A DNA stretch of 64,000 nt, taken from contig CM069442.1 of assembly GCA_035610835.1 (NCBI GenBank), positions 35,876,452 to 35,940,451 of the forward strand, given 5' to 3'. Position 1 is the first letter of the stretch; the number at the start of each line of letters is the position of its first letter. Source of the stretch: Ophiura sarsii. Taxonomy: Eukaryota; Echinodermata; Ophiuroidea; Amphilepidida; Ophiuridae. A program made the position numbers and the translations under genes. Below, piece after piece: positions 46,050 through 59,200 of this stretch. Below the pieces are notes generated by a model. The model ran no database searches and was not told the origin of the DNA. It saw only the letters and a program-made list of their open reading frames with translations.

Positions 46050-48098
46050 TTAACAATCTACACAAAACACATAAAAATACTTTGCATTATGTTTACAAAA
46101 CCAATACATCATTTATCGTTTCTTAACTACCCTCTCAGCAAACAACCAACAAGCGTTACGAGAACAAATAGGGCTCTGGTGGTGGAACCAACATATGTGG
46201 GACCTACAATCTCGGCCAATATTGTTGGAACACTTTTATACGTGTGTTTAAAAACTCCCCCTCTCCCCCTGGATCAATGTTGAAACGTGATTTTTGTGTT
46301 ATGGGATACTGGAAGGGGTCAACATTGCCCAGTGGGGTGGGGGAGTTATTCATGTTGAGGAAGGCTTCAAGCTTTCCGTCAAAGACAGCAATGTTTCGAT
46401 AGCGTACATTTTGCGCAAACAGGAACGCATGAAAGCGTTATTATTACATGGATGTTCCAACTAATTATGGCCGCGATTGTAGATGACGACCTCTGATTGG
46501 CTCATCGTTCGATGGTCATGACAGAGAAAGTATGCCACTTCCATTCCATAGAGTAAATGAGTTCAAACAAGACTGCCCGCTCTCTAACTTTATTATCCTG
46601 ACTTGTTTAGACGAGGCAAAAAAACACAACCCTGTTCTACGGACAATCAGACCTCTCAGGTAGGGTCGGTTTTAAAGAAAATTCAATAAAATGTTTCAAA
46701 TAAAACAGATTCTACAAATTTGTTTATATTTGCTTTGAAAATTCAAATAAAATGGGTCTGTTGGGTACGTCGAATCAGGTGGTTTTGTTGTCACCTTACA
46801 TACTAATTTCAATGTTGTCCTCGATTGCTCTCCACACTTCTTTGCTGAGCTATTTGGGTTTAATGAGGGTGGAAGCTCAGTATCTTGTTTTCAATACTTG
46901 GATTGTGCCATCTTACATCTTATTCAATGTTGGATCCAACTTGAAAATACTGTAAAGCACTATACTGCACAAGTCCAGAGAAATGGAATTTTATTTTAAA
47001 AAATGAAATTTTGTGATTTTTTTTTTTAAATGTTGAAAATTGTTTACAATTCACCAACAATTTCAAAACATAAGGGGGGGGGGGTCGACCGACCAACCTT
47101 ACCCAAGAGATCCGGTTGCTCATAGAACAGAGTTGAGGGTTTTGCACCTCATGGAAGATTTTTAAAAAAAACATGATTGTGAAGATTCCTCTTATATTTC
47201 ATGATTTGTGTCTGACCTTGGTAAGATAACACTGAGATATAAATATTGTCCATTTAATTGAGTTTCATATTTACATTTATTAAAAACATATTCGCTAAAG
47301 AAATTGAATGATAATTTTCATTCTGAAATGGTGCTTAAAAGTTTAAAGTAGATTTTTGTTTATATGGATAAAGTGATCTATTTAAAATAATATTCTTCTG
47401 CATTTGAAAACAAGTGCATCACCAAAAGAGTCTAAACATCAAATCAAAAAGATTATAGAACCATCATGCATATTCCAAAAAAAAAGCAATATAATAGTTA
47501 TTTTGTTTATTGAGGGATTGAACCTGAGATGCTGCGTGGAAGCCCTAGAATGTGTCCACTATGCTAGTTGCTACACTGGATTAATTGTTCCGGGAAAGTT
47601 TTTCTTCACAAGATGTATTTAATATGAAGTAAATACACACATCAAATTTCTTGCGTGTTACTGATCCTCATACCTTTTTTTCAAAGCTAAAACAATGAAG
47701 CAATTAACATTAAACAGTGGGAATTGATCATTAGTACACCAGCCTCTTGTACGTACTGTTCAATCGCTAATCGCTCCAGTATTTAGGGCTGTGAGAATTG
47801 TAAAATGTACAGTGGTTCCATGTTAACGAATGGTTACAGCCCGAAATGCTATGCGATGACAGAAGATCATCTAAGCTGCTGTGATCTTACCATAAGTACT
47901 GACTGTTTTTTGCAGAAGATTATGACTGATACAACTGCCTGCAGTTGATTTTATTTGTTCAACGAACAATATGATATAAACATTCATGTATAAAGTGCCC
48001 CATACTCCTTTATAAAACCTAAAAACAAATTTTGTAGTGTTTGCACATTCTAATATTATTTTGATGTGGCCACCACATCCCACTAACACACAACATTT
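46050..48098. other. Downstream of gene B: nothing firm
   Basis: No exon recognised. A 10-G run lies at about 47074. Confidence 0.4.
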
Positions 48099-48102
48099 TC
48101 AA

Positions 48103-48332
48103 CACTTTCCAAGCGGCAGTCGTATGAAATTTCACAAAATGCTTCAATAATGTTAAAATTGCTGAATTTCATCACCATAAAAATTATTTGGAATGTATTA
48201 AAATAAGTAGAAACATGACTATAGCATTGGTTCAATTATTCTTGAGATAAGACTTTGATAGTTGGGAAAGGTTTCTGAAAAATTTGTATTGTATAATAAA
48301 AAATGGTTAAACTAATAGCCGCGTGGAAAATG
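48103..48332. mobile_element. CACTTTCCACGCGGC-family MITE, copy 2
   Basis: CACTTTCCAAGCGGCAG / GCCGCGTGGAAAATG ends, TTAA at the right and TCAA at the left. The body matches 13902-14147. Confidence 0.7.
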
Positions 48333-48514
48333 TTAAGATATTTAAAATATATTTAAGACAAATTGCATTGTCTAATAATGACCTTTTTCAAGTTTATAAA
48401 GCACCTTTTCCAGGCATTTTTGGAGTAAGTCACATATTCATAAAGCAGATGTAATAGGCTTTGATTGGCTTATTTTAACAAAGATATCAAACAAATGATT
48501 TTGTTATCAAAATA

Positions 48515-48952
48515 GGCCCCATGTCACAAGGGGAAATTCCTATTGTTTTTAAGGAGACATATATTATCGACAGAAAAAAATGTATGTATTCTGTTCCTCT
48601 TGTATCGTCTAAAGTTGCAGTAAGTTTCCTTAACCCCCTGGGCACTACCTGTCTTTCGTACAATAATTCCCATTGGTCAATTACATGATATAATCATCTT
48701 GAAAACCAATTACAGTTTTGCTTATAAATATTTTATGCTAATATTTTTGAAAATTGTAATTATTCGAACGATGTCTCTGATTGGCACAATATTTGACACA
48801 TTCTAAATTTCAACCAATCAGCCGGTAGTTCTCAGGGGGTTAAATCCCCAATATTCCCCTAAGTCTATAAAGTTGCAAATGGTTAAACAATATTCCTGTC
48901 AAATTTGTCAGTTTTTTAGCCACTGTAAGCGTTTCCCCTGTGACATGGGGCC
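48515..48952. mobile_element. Element with GGCCCCATGTCAC ends, host of a nested MITE
   Basis: GGCCCCATGTCACAAGGGGAAA / TTTCCCCTGTGACATGGGGCC, TA on both sides. Confidence 0.75.
48634..48839. mobile_element. 206-base TTAA-flanked MITE nested in the preceding element
   Basis: CCCCCTGGGCACTACC / GGTAGTTCTCAGGGGG, with TTAA at 48630-48633 and 48840-48843. Confidence 0.75.
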
Positions 48953-49488
48953 TATAAATGCCCTCCTGGTTGATGCTTTATTTCGACACCTGGTTTGAGG
49001 TATTTTTGAAAAGACTTTAAAAAAGTCACCAGCTGTCTTCTGTGAAAAATTCACATCGTTTGTGAAATATCATTTTAAGAAAAATAAGTTGAAAATAATG
49101 ATATTTAATGTATAGCACCCTCTATAGTTTTATTTCCAATTTCCATATTTATGCAAATTTCACTTCATAAATATTCATGAATCATCTACTACAACTATTG
49201 CAAGAAACTTACAAATATCATTCATACCTATTTTTTTATACAATATATAAAATTGACAAATTCATGAAAGTTTACGACTTCGATTAAATGTCGAATTGTC
49301 CAATCATGAAAATATCATATCATGATAATATTAGGCTATATGTTACACTCATTAAAAGTTAATTAAATATATACAAAATACTATAATTGTATGAATACTT
49401 TGGGTTTAGAATTAATGAGGAACTTGGTACTTATTATATTGTTTCTCTCATTTTGATCAAGAACCATTTTCACTCATCGGTCAACAAA

Positions 49489-49838
49489 CAGGGTGTCCGT
49501 AAAGAAAAAAAATAACATATCAGTTTTTTACATCTCATTGATAATTCCCAATAGCAAATTTTGAGGGAATCAATGGAAGTTGAGACTTGTTCATGCAGCA
49601 TCTAAGAAATTAAACAGAAATATAAATATGGTTATGAGTTTCAGGGCAACAATGTGGTGAAATTTGATTTAAACATTTTATTATTGAAGTCAAATTTCAC
49701 CATACTTTTACAAACATAATGAAAGAATAAATAACTTGAGTTATGACGTAATCTTAACTTGTTACTTTCTAAATGAAGGGTCACATTATCTTATGAAAAA
49801 TAAATCATGGGTGGCATGGTTTCATTTAGGACACCCTG
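49489..49838. mobile_element. CAGGGTGTCC-family element, copy 2, just downstream of gene B
   Basis: Ends CAGGGTGTCCGTAAAG / TTTAGGACACCCTG; TA at the right, AA at the left. An inverted pair AATTTGATTTAAAC..TCAAATTTCACC lies inside. It contains the first AATAAA (49677-49682, minus strand) past the gene B stop. Confidence 0.65.
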
Positions 49839-49916
49839 TATATAAATAGAAAGCTAATTTTTAACATGACACTATGATCCTTACTAACTGTAAATACACA
49901 ATATCTAGGCAAATAA

Positions 49917-50246
49917 TTACACACTGGTACTGACATTTGGGCAAATTGTACCCACAGTTAACGTATGCATAGTTCCATCGCTATGGTGACAGGTCCCTTT
50001 CAATTTGTTGTTTCCATGGCAACTTGGCCTCCTAAATGAAGGCTCTGCTGCTGGTTCTATCCCTACAGTGGCTGGTTCTGATGTAGGGAGAGGTGCAAAT
50101 CCTACCCATGAGCCTCCTTGGTAATGTTTGAAAGTGTGTGATAGTTTGACTGTTTGAAACTCCAGGGCAAAACTCATGAAATAGAGGTTAAAGGTCATAA
50201 TAAGAAGCCACTCAAATGCTGCACTGATTCTTCGGTAATGTATTTG
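49917..50246 (-). CDS. DRAM2-like: Gene B last coding exon: TM6, C-terminal tail and stop
   Basis: 330 bases from an acceptor TTTGCTTCCTTCCAG to TAA. It encodes QIHYRRISAAFEWLLIMTF, the rest of the last helix, then EFQTVKLSHTFKHYQ and a polar tail of about 68 residues rich in Ser, Pro and Thr. EW......F..YF..F...FQ.V.L is the conserved end of DRAM proteins; the tail has no recognised motif. The nearest AATAAA downstream on this strand is at 49677-49682, inside a transposable element. Confidence 0.87.
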   Translation of the reverse strand, partial: QIHYRRISAAFEWLLIMTFNLYFMSFALEFQTVKLSHTFKHYQGGSWVGFAPLPTSEPATVGIEPAAEPSFRRPSCHGNNKLKGTCHHSDGTMHTLTVGTICPNVSTSV

Positions 50247-53200
50247 CTGGAAGGAAGCAAAAAATATTCAAAAATTAAAATTATTACTTCAATAATTAAA
50301 ATAAAAAAATGATTTTACTGGTATAAAAAGACAAATGTTTTAACAACATTTGATCAATAGCCATCTTCTCCTGCCTGTGTTAAAACATGTAATGTTCCCA
50401 AGATTCAGACTCCCATAGTCACAATATCTGTTGCAGATTGACTAAATATCTTGAATTTCAGTAAAGGTGGAAAAGACATAGGCAATGTCCCAAGATTCTT
50501 ATTTCCATATTCACAAATATCCATTGCAGATTGACTAAATATCTTGAATTTCAGTAAAGGTGGAAAAGACATAGGCAATGTCCCAAGATTCAGACTCCCA
50601 TATTCACAAATATCTGTTGCAGATTGACTTTTTGAATTTCACTCCCAGAGTCAGTACGTAACTTCTGCAAGTAAAGGTTGAAAATTCATTATGAAAGACC
50701 TAGGCAAAGACTTGTAATGTCTTTCAATAGAGGTTATCCATGTTTTGGATTAGCAACCATCTTTTTAGGATGTGGCAGGCGTCTGCAGACGACAGTTTCA
50801 AAATATCACAACATGTTTAAAAAATGTCAAAATTATTGAATTCCATAACCATATTTGGAATCACCGTGAGAAATGCATTAAGATAAGTACAAACATGCCT
50901 AGTTTGGGTTCAGTAATTCATGAGATAAGACTTTAAAAGTTGGGTAAGGTTTAAGAAAAATTTGTTTTGTATAATATGGTAAAACTGATAGCCACGTGGA
51001 AAGTGATAAGATTTTCAGAAAGAAGATTCACCTGTTTCATGATATTTATATAATAGCGGAATTCATGCCATGAATGGGACTTAATGCACCAACTCTATTG
51101 AATGTAGAACAGGCCGGGTGCAAATCCCCTTCATAGTCTGTCTCGCTTGGTAATATGATTAACCTCTGCTAATACTTACCGGATGGCAATCGTCAGCATG
51201 CCAACGCAAGGCGGTACCAAAGAATATCACTGCACAGCTAGAGTTAAGGGTAAAATAATTGCTTTATTAGGATATTGATATGGGCTCATAATAATACATG
51301 TACAGTGTAGTTCAATCAAACAATGACAGTTTTAATGCCATTTTTTTTTTAAATTCTGTAGATTTAAAAAAAACTTTTTCAATATTCATCAACTATATGA
51401 TCTTGCCCATCTATGATGAAAATATTGTTACAAATAACCTTACGGTTGCAAAGTAAGCTATTTGAACAAAGTATGTCCAATTTCAATCTGTCCACGGGTA
51501 CTGATTTCGCGACGTTACATTGAATACTGAATGATGAATTGCATGCAAGTAATCTAAGATTTGAAAATCCCGCCAGGTGAAACCAGTGTAATTGTTAACA
51601 TCTTAACTAATATCTATTCAGGTGTGATATCAATACGTAATAATAATACCACGAGTGACCCTAATTAATTAGAATTATTGGTTTTCATAGATTGGAAGTG
51701 TAATTGTCTATACTCAATGCCTTAAAAGTAACGATGCGATTTAATGTTATCTTGCTGGTCATTTTCCGTAGACTTATCCGTGGAAAAAGAGATTTTGGAG
51801 AGATTCTCTTCAAATAGCTATCATTTTGCGTCCATAGCATTACCCTTAGACAGCGGGAATTGAAAACACAGCCAAAGACAAAAATAGATTATATAGCCCT
51901 GAGGCTCCATACTAATTAGATTTTATTACACAACTATATTTACATAAGTTGAATAGTTGATACTTAATTTAGCAGGGGCATCAGCCCTTATACTACAATA
52001 ATTACATTGATAAATATTTTTAAATGTTTGGCCATACAAAGGATACGAGTACAAAAAAGGATAATAATACACAATTATCAAACCATAATTGGGGGTCCTA
52101 GTGATATACCTAAGGGACATAAACTTAGAGAACAGCTCAACAGAATTCCAATTATTTTTAAAGATGGTTATAACTCTTAAATAAACTTGGCCTAATTTAT
52201 CAATGCTTTCTTTCAATGTTATTCAATTTGTAAATCATCAATTTGAAATATAAAATAATCAAATCTGAGGGGAATGGTTAAATGGCCAACAGCCCTACCA
52301 CCGACGAAATCTTATCAAGTGATAGTTTCAGAAAATTGATTTTTGCACGGTAATTAACTAGTTGAACTCTAAATGAGTTGGCCTAATTAATATAATACCA
52401 ATTATAGGATGAAGCAGTAATACATTTCTTTTGACTTCATAATAAATTGAATAACTTTCTTTTACCATTTATAAATATTTCTTATATTAAAGAGAATAAT
52501 TGGGATTTAAATCCCTGACTTTTTAAAAATGTCTCCTTAAAATTACAATATATGCCATCCACTACATCATGCAGTAGAACAAGTGGTAACTTCAATTAAT
52601 ATAAAATAAGGGATAATTAAGACCGGGCGATATGGCAATTGGTCCCCCCTGGTTGACCCGCGTGGACAAGATACAAAGGAATAATTAAGACCGGGCGATA
52701 TGGCAATTGGTCCCCCCTGGTTGAACCGCGTGGGAAAGATACAAAGGGATAATTAAGACTGGGCGATATGGCAATTGGTCCCCCCTGGTTGAGCCGCGTG
52801 GGCAAGGTACAAAGGAATAATTAAGACCGGGCGATATGGCAATTGGTCCCCCATGGTTGAGCCGCGTGGGCGAGATATAAAAGGATAATTAAGACCTGGC
52901 GATATGGCAATTGGTCCCCCCTGGTTGGGCCGCGTGGGCAAAATACAAAGGAATAATTAAGACCGGGCGATATGGCAATTGGTCCCCCCTGGTTGAGCCG
53001 TGTGGGCAAGGTACAAAGGAATAATTAAGACCGGGCGATATGACAATTGGTCCCCCATGACTGGCCGCTATGGCAATTGGTCCCCCCTGGTTGAGGAATA
53101 ATTAAGACCGGGCGATATGACAATTGGTCCCCCATGACTGAGCCGCGTGGGCAAAAAACAAAGGAATAATTAAGACCTGGCGATATGGCAATTGGTCCCC

Positions 53201-56200
53201 CGTGGTTGAGCCGCGTGGGCAAGGTACAAAGGAATAATTAAGACCGGGCGATATGGCAATTCCCCCATGGTTGATCCGCGTGGGCAATGAATATATTCCG
53301 GGATTTTAGTACAATTTTTTTTTTTTTTTTAAAACAAAAAACAAAAAGACTAATCTGAAACAACCAACGAAACAAAAAACAAGCCCGATTGAAAGCGGAA
53401 CAAGATGAATATGGGAGGGTGGGAGTGGTTTTATTTAAACAGATCCTCATAGTATGGAAACACAAAGCGAATGAAGAGCAAAATGTAACAAATGGGCATA
53501 GCAAAACAAACAAACAAAGGGTTGCTCGCGGGCAACCGGAAGTAGCCGTGAATGGTCAAACGGTAACCAAGGACGCCCACAATTAGATGACATTGACCAT
53601 TGACAATTACCGCTTCGGTGGTTAAAAGAGTTTAGGCTTTATTGAGCCCAAACTATATTATTAACATTGAGATTTTCAGCATAGATGGCCAAGATGATAT
53701 TTTTGAGGAATATTTAAAAAAGAATTAAACCAAATCCCACAATTTTGAAAAATATGGCTTTGAAAAGCTGTCAACGTTTTATTGAACCACACTGTAAAAT
53801 GAAGAAGAAATGAAACGGCAAAACTGTCATGTTCTTATCTGGATCTCAAAATGAAATAGTGTAAAATATTACACAGAAAGATATAATGGGAAATGGGGGG
53901 AAAGCAGCAAATGTTTGAAACATCACCATGACAGTCCCAATGAAGAAACGTCTTTGTTTTGAAAGCTTCAGACTTTCTCATCATTTCCCATCACATTTAA
54001 ATGTTGAAATAATATAGCTGATTAAAATTCAGTAATTTATTTGAGGTTAAAAGGTAATTAACATGGTTCTCATAACAGCGAAGTATTGTTTTTTTATTTA
54101 GACAATAAGGTAGAATGTCCATAAGAACTGACTTTTGAAACATTTTATTGTTTAAACATAGTTTAGTCCCACAAATATCAGCAAGCTGAAAAGAGGACAC
54201 TGCCAAAGGGATCTTCAAGAAGATATATACCTATAGCGTCTTACAATTTCAGCGACACAGTATGTAATAATATTCCCATCTCTGCCTCAAATGCCTCCTT
54301 ATCAATACAATATACATACACCTGGCTTCATTGATGGGCAACTGCTATTTTAGTAAACTTTGTGGAAAATGAGAGGGATTGATATACTGAACAAGCAATC
54401 TGCACTGAAACCGTTTACGAGTTGGCTTTGGAATCGATTCTTAGTTTTGTGAAAATATCAACAATTTCATAACCTAACCATTAAAAGAACTACTTCAGCA
54501 GATTTGTGTCAAAAAAGTATTGGGAACCACATTTGCAGGAAATTAAATGAACATCTTTTTTCCTCACTCAAAATCCTAGGTAAGTCATTTCCACCTCACC
54601 ATAACCCTCAAGTGAGCTGACTCTCTATAATCTAAACCCTCCTCCCTCAATTATCATTTTCAACAATATTGACGACTAAAATCTATTTCAAATGCCAAGA
54701 AGTTATTTTAATATAATTCCTGAACATCACAAAAGGATACCAAGAGCCGTTGTCAAGGCAGCAAAACTTGCTAAGGAGAGCCTCAGGAAGCACATGAAGG
54801 GCGGCGATAATGCCGGACTGGTCTTGAATGAAAGCCACGTGTGCAGAAAGCAATATGCTACACCCGCTGTGAAACAGAAGAACGCCCCCATCAGGTGAGC
54901 CATCAGATTCTCGTCTTCCTGCATAAAAATGCAAATCAGGTAGTTAGTCATCACATTTGAATAGGAAGGATCAAACTTTCATGTGTAAGCAATTACATAT
55001 AAGCCGTGTGTAGTTCTCTATTTTTAAAATAATAATAATAATAATAATAATCACTTTCTTGATTTTTCGTCTTAACGTCATTTTAAACAAAAGACGGAAT
55101 AAACCCCATTGTTCTCTTTCTCATTAATAACACTAATAGCTAATAATAAAATAAAAAATAAAAAACCCAAGAAAACCACAACTTTGAACCCCCACCCCCA
55201 AAAAAGTGTAATCAAATCTGCAATGTCATGAACATCTTTATTACCTATGCATTACATCACCCTAAATATCAGTTAGGCCTGGCCGTAGGCTATGGAGATT
55301 TAATGGCTGCATATTATTATCAACTTCCACGAGACAATATAATGGTTAGAATGAAAATCTACTTAATATCCCCCAAAATAAATCCTAATTAAGGCAAATT
55401 TGATGCCTATGTACAGTCCAGATATGGTCTATTTGAAATCTTCAGTCACCACATATCTCACATGGTTGGTTCTAAGGCTGTTGTTGTTTCATGTTGCCAT
55501 TTGTGATGCGATCTGTGAAATCCCGCCGGATTTCACAAAATGTGAGGTAAAATGTTAAAAAAATATTTTAAAACTTTTTTTTCTTCTTTTTTTTAAAATG
55601 ATTTTTTAAGATTGAATTTTAGATTAAATTGGATATGAGCTGTATCAGATTACGACCCATTGCTGTGGATATCATTTGGTCAAAATATTTGGACGAACTG
55701 GTGTTTTGGGGGTGTTTTTTTCTTTGTTCGTTTTTGAGTCGATGTTTGTTTAGAGCCAGTCATATCCACTCAACAGTGATACTTAGGCGATTTGCAAGAA
55801 GCAATGTATAAAAGAGATTGTAGTGCGATCGCAATTTTGTTTCAATTTGTTTTTGATCTCCAAAGAGATAAAAATTGAAACCCATAAATAGCCTTTTCCA
55901 AATTGTGCTAACTCGATAAAGAATTTCTTTTAATATAGTCTAAAAACTCATAATGTAAAATTCTATTAATATTATATTCCCAAGGAAAAGTTACAAATAT
56001 TAAAGAGCTTGTTACCGGAGCACCTTTAGAAAACATTGAGAAAATTAGTGACTTTAGCTGTCTTAATTGAAGCTATACCGCTAATCTAGTTTTTATATAT
56101 ATAATTTGAAAACTATTATAAGTCTATACATTTCTATGAACCCCGGTAATGCTGAAGTGAAGCCATTAACATGTTAACAGCCATGACTCTGCTGTAGAAC

Positions 56201-59200
56201 ATTTAAAGGGACATTAAGTGGTGTTGAAAATGTTAAATGTTTAAAAATTTACTTCAGAATTCAAGATAAACATTAAAAATTGCCATTATTATTGTTTCTA
56301 CTAACAAAAACACAGCAAAACTTGATTAAAACAATATCATCGCTATTTATTGAAAAACGCCCTCTATGCAAATATGGTTCGCGTTATGTATCACGCGTAC
56401 TGCAGGGGAATACAGTCGGACGTAAAAGGCTGTACGAGCATTTTTGAATAGACGTTTTCTTGTACAAAGAGGGCTGATTTTTCTTAATCCTTATAGGTGT
56501 AAATTCATACATGTAATACAATTATAAAAATAAAATAATCTCAGTTTTTATCATAATTGAGGGCGCAGTCTCCAACACATCTCTTAGTGCCCCTTTAAGA
56601 AATTGATGCTTCACATGGTTGTTTCTATTAATGTTTTATATTATTTTTAAAGCAGTACTGAAAGTCTGGCGCTTCCTCTACGTCAGGCTATAAAGTTTTG
56701 CTGGCTGTGTCAAGGGGCCTAGACTGGGAAGATATGTAATATGGAAAAGCCGCTGCAAATTGCCCCATACAAAATACTACAGTTTAATCAGTTCCAAATT
56801 GGCGAGAAATATTAGGTTTTTATCTCTCCGCACAAGCGTATATACGAGATTATGGCCACTCGCATGCGGTTTTGGTCGTGCACACGCATCACCCATATGA
56901 TGCACAGTGCGCTTGTTGCTTTCATGCCTGCCCGCGTCCTTCTGTATTCATTCGTTGCTGTAAGGAGGCTTCGCCAATTTAGAATTATTCAAACTACAGG
57001 GTGTAGCAAAAATTAGGACACTTTGATGATGGTTTAAATCCTTGTTAAATGACTGAAACATGACCAATTTTTATTTCAATGTAAAGTACAACCTATAATG
57101 ATAAAATCCTGAAGAGATGAGAAAAATCCATCATTAATTAGGGAAATCATGACCTATTACGCAAGGCAATCTATTTTGTAGTATGTACAATGGTCATCCA
57201 TCTACTTCTTATCATGCCAATGAACCATCTACAGTGGGTTCCAGAACTTTTTTAATTTGCACAGAATATGCATGCATCTGATTTGGGGATTATTTAGCCA
57301 TTGATTTGTGCCTGAATTAAATGGATTACCAACTAATCTTTTCTATTGACTGATAGATTATTGTCTATGTTTATAATTATTGTAATGTATTGAAATGTAA
57401 ACCATGTTATTTACTGGTCTATGCATGTAAATCCCATTGTATAAACCAGTAAATGACATGGTTTAAGCAAATCTTGCTAGTTTTCTTATTTTTCATCGGA
57501 TTGATCTCATATTTTGAGGATATCATAATAATTAATAGGGCTTTACATTGAGACTAATTTGGTCATGGTCCAATGATTATAACAAGTATTACGCCATCAT
57601 GAAAAAGTGTCCTATTTTTTTGATACACCCTGTATACATGAAAGGTCCAGTTGGGGGAGGTGGTGGTCATGGGAATTGGTGGGAAAGAGGGAAGGGGCAC
57701 TCATCATCAAGTCCCTTAGTCATGTAAAGTAATAGCTATTAATACTGGTTGATATCAAACAGGGGCATATAAACTGTGGTCACTTGTTCCACGGTGCAAA
57801 TTTAGAAATTGGGTTTGATTTCACTAGTTAAAGGGTAAATCAGCAAGGTCGATTAGCAAAATGATTTGGTAAAGTTTGTAAAATCCAACTTGAGGAGGGA
57901 TCACTTTCAATAATTTAAACAAAAAACACAAATTTTAGGCTAATTTCAGACCCTCAAATATGTAAGATCCTCAGAATTAATTGCCTCTGGACCCCACTGG
58001 GGCCCCTGACCACACACAATAAGGCTCGCACGGTTATTAGACAGCAAATTGGGCCAATACACCCCTCCAATTCAAAATGCTATAACGACGACCCTGAATT
58101 CCCACCCTGGGTGTAAAGCCTACATGGGTTTTTAGTTAAGACTATTTACCAATAAAGGGGGGGGGGGGGCATAGTCAAAGTTTGAATAAATGCTCTCTAA
58201 CCACGGACGACCTTCTCTAGAAACACAAGTGCCAAAAAGGTTCTCTTGCCTTAATTGCACCAAAGTTCACAATCAAATAAGGACCTCTAATCATAATTAT
58301 ATATACATAGATATCCTATGGAATAAATCGCTAAATAGCCTTTTCCACTTTAAATTGACTTAATTTATTACTTAAATTGTCATTTCTCAAAAAAGTGATG
58401 AGTAATTTTAGCACCTCCACATATGGATAGGCGAGCATATTTTGTAACATACTGTTAACATTTTGAAAAATGTTGCTTTTTTAATTTTTGCGATTTTGAG
58501 CTTCCTTACATACAAAATGAATATATTTGTGCGTTTTTATTTTGTGCTTGCTGATTTTGGCTCGAAAAGCGCAAAAACAAAATGTAGCGTGAAAACTGAA
58601 TTTTCACATTTACAGTATTCTATACTTACTGGAAAATTAGCTAACATTGCCAACCCAGCAGCAGATATAACACCTATGACCAGTCCTGCCCTGTTGACTC
58701 TTCCTATTCGCCTAAAACACTCCTCTTCTTCAAGTTTATAATGGTATTGGCCAATCAGCTTATACCTTACATACATTGTAGTTATTACTGCACGAAAAAT
58801 GAAATAGAAACAAATTGTTATTTACGAAGAAATAGCTTTGAAATTGTCTTGTATAACCTGTAATGTTTTGAATACTTATTATAGCTTGATATGTTATTAT
58901 GCTGATAAGGAGGTCAGTGCATCTCTCCTGATATCCCCTCATAACACAGAAATTTGCACAGAAATGGCCCCATTCCCAGTAGAATGTTTGTCATGCTAAC
59001 TGTCAATGCTGATCAAACATATATAAGGTTTTATTGAAGACATTGCTTACATTATGCAATAGTCATTTATCATCCCTATGATTTGAATACAAAGAAAATT
59101 CATTCAATGAATATGCAACAACAAAATATTAAGCCTCATTTTCTTGTAACAAAAGCTGGAAACATTGCTCTAGTTCAAAGATAAAAGTGAATCATGAATA

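Noticed and set aside
52617..53513. Series of similar 61-91 codon frames on the minus strand
   Set aside because: Each is one or two units of the 68-base minisatellite; repeats of a non-coding unit, not a gene family.
54692..54898. 68-codon plus-strand frame rich in Lys and Arg
   Set aside because: Antisense of the DRAM exon 54741-54918, which has conserved residues, splice sites and matching phases.
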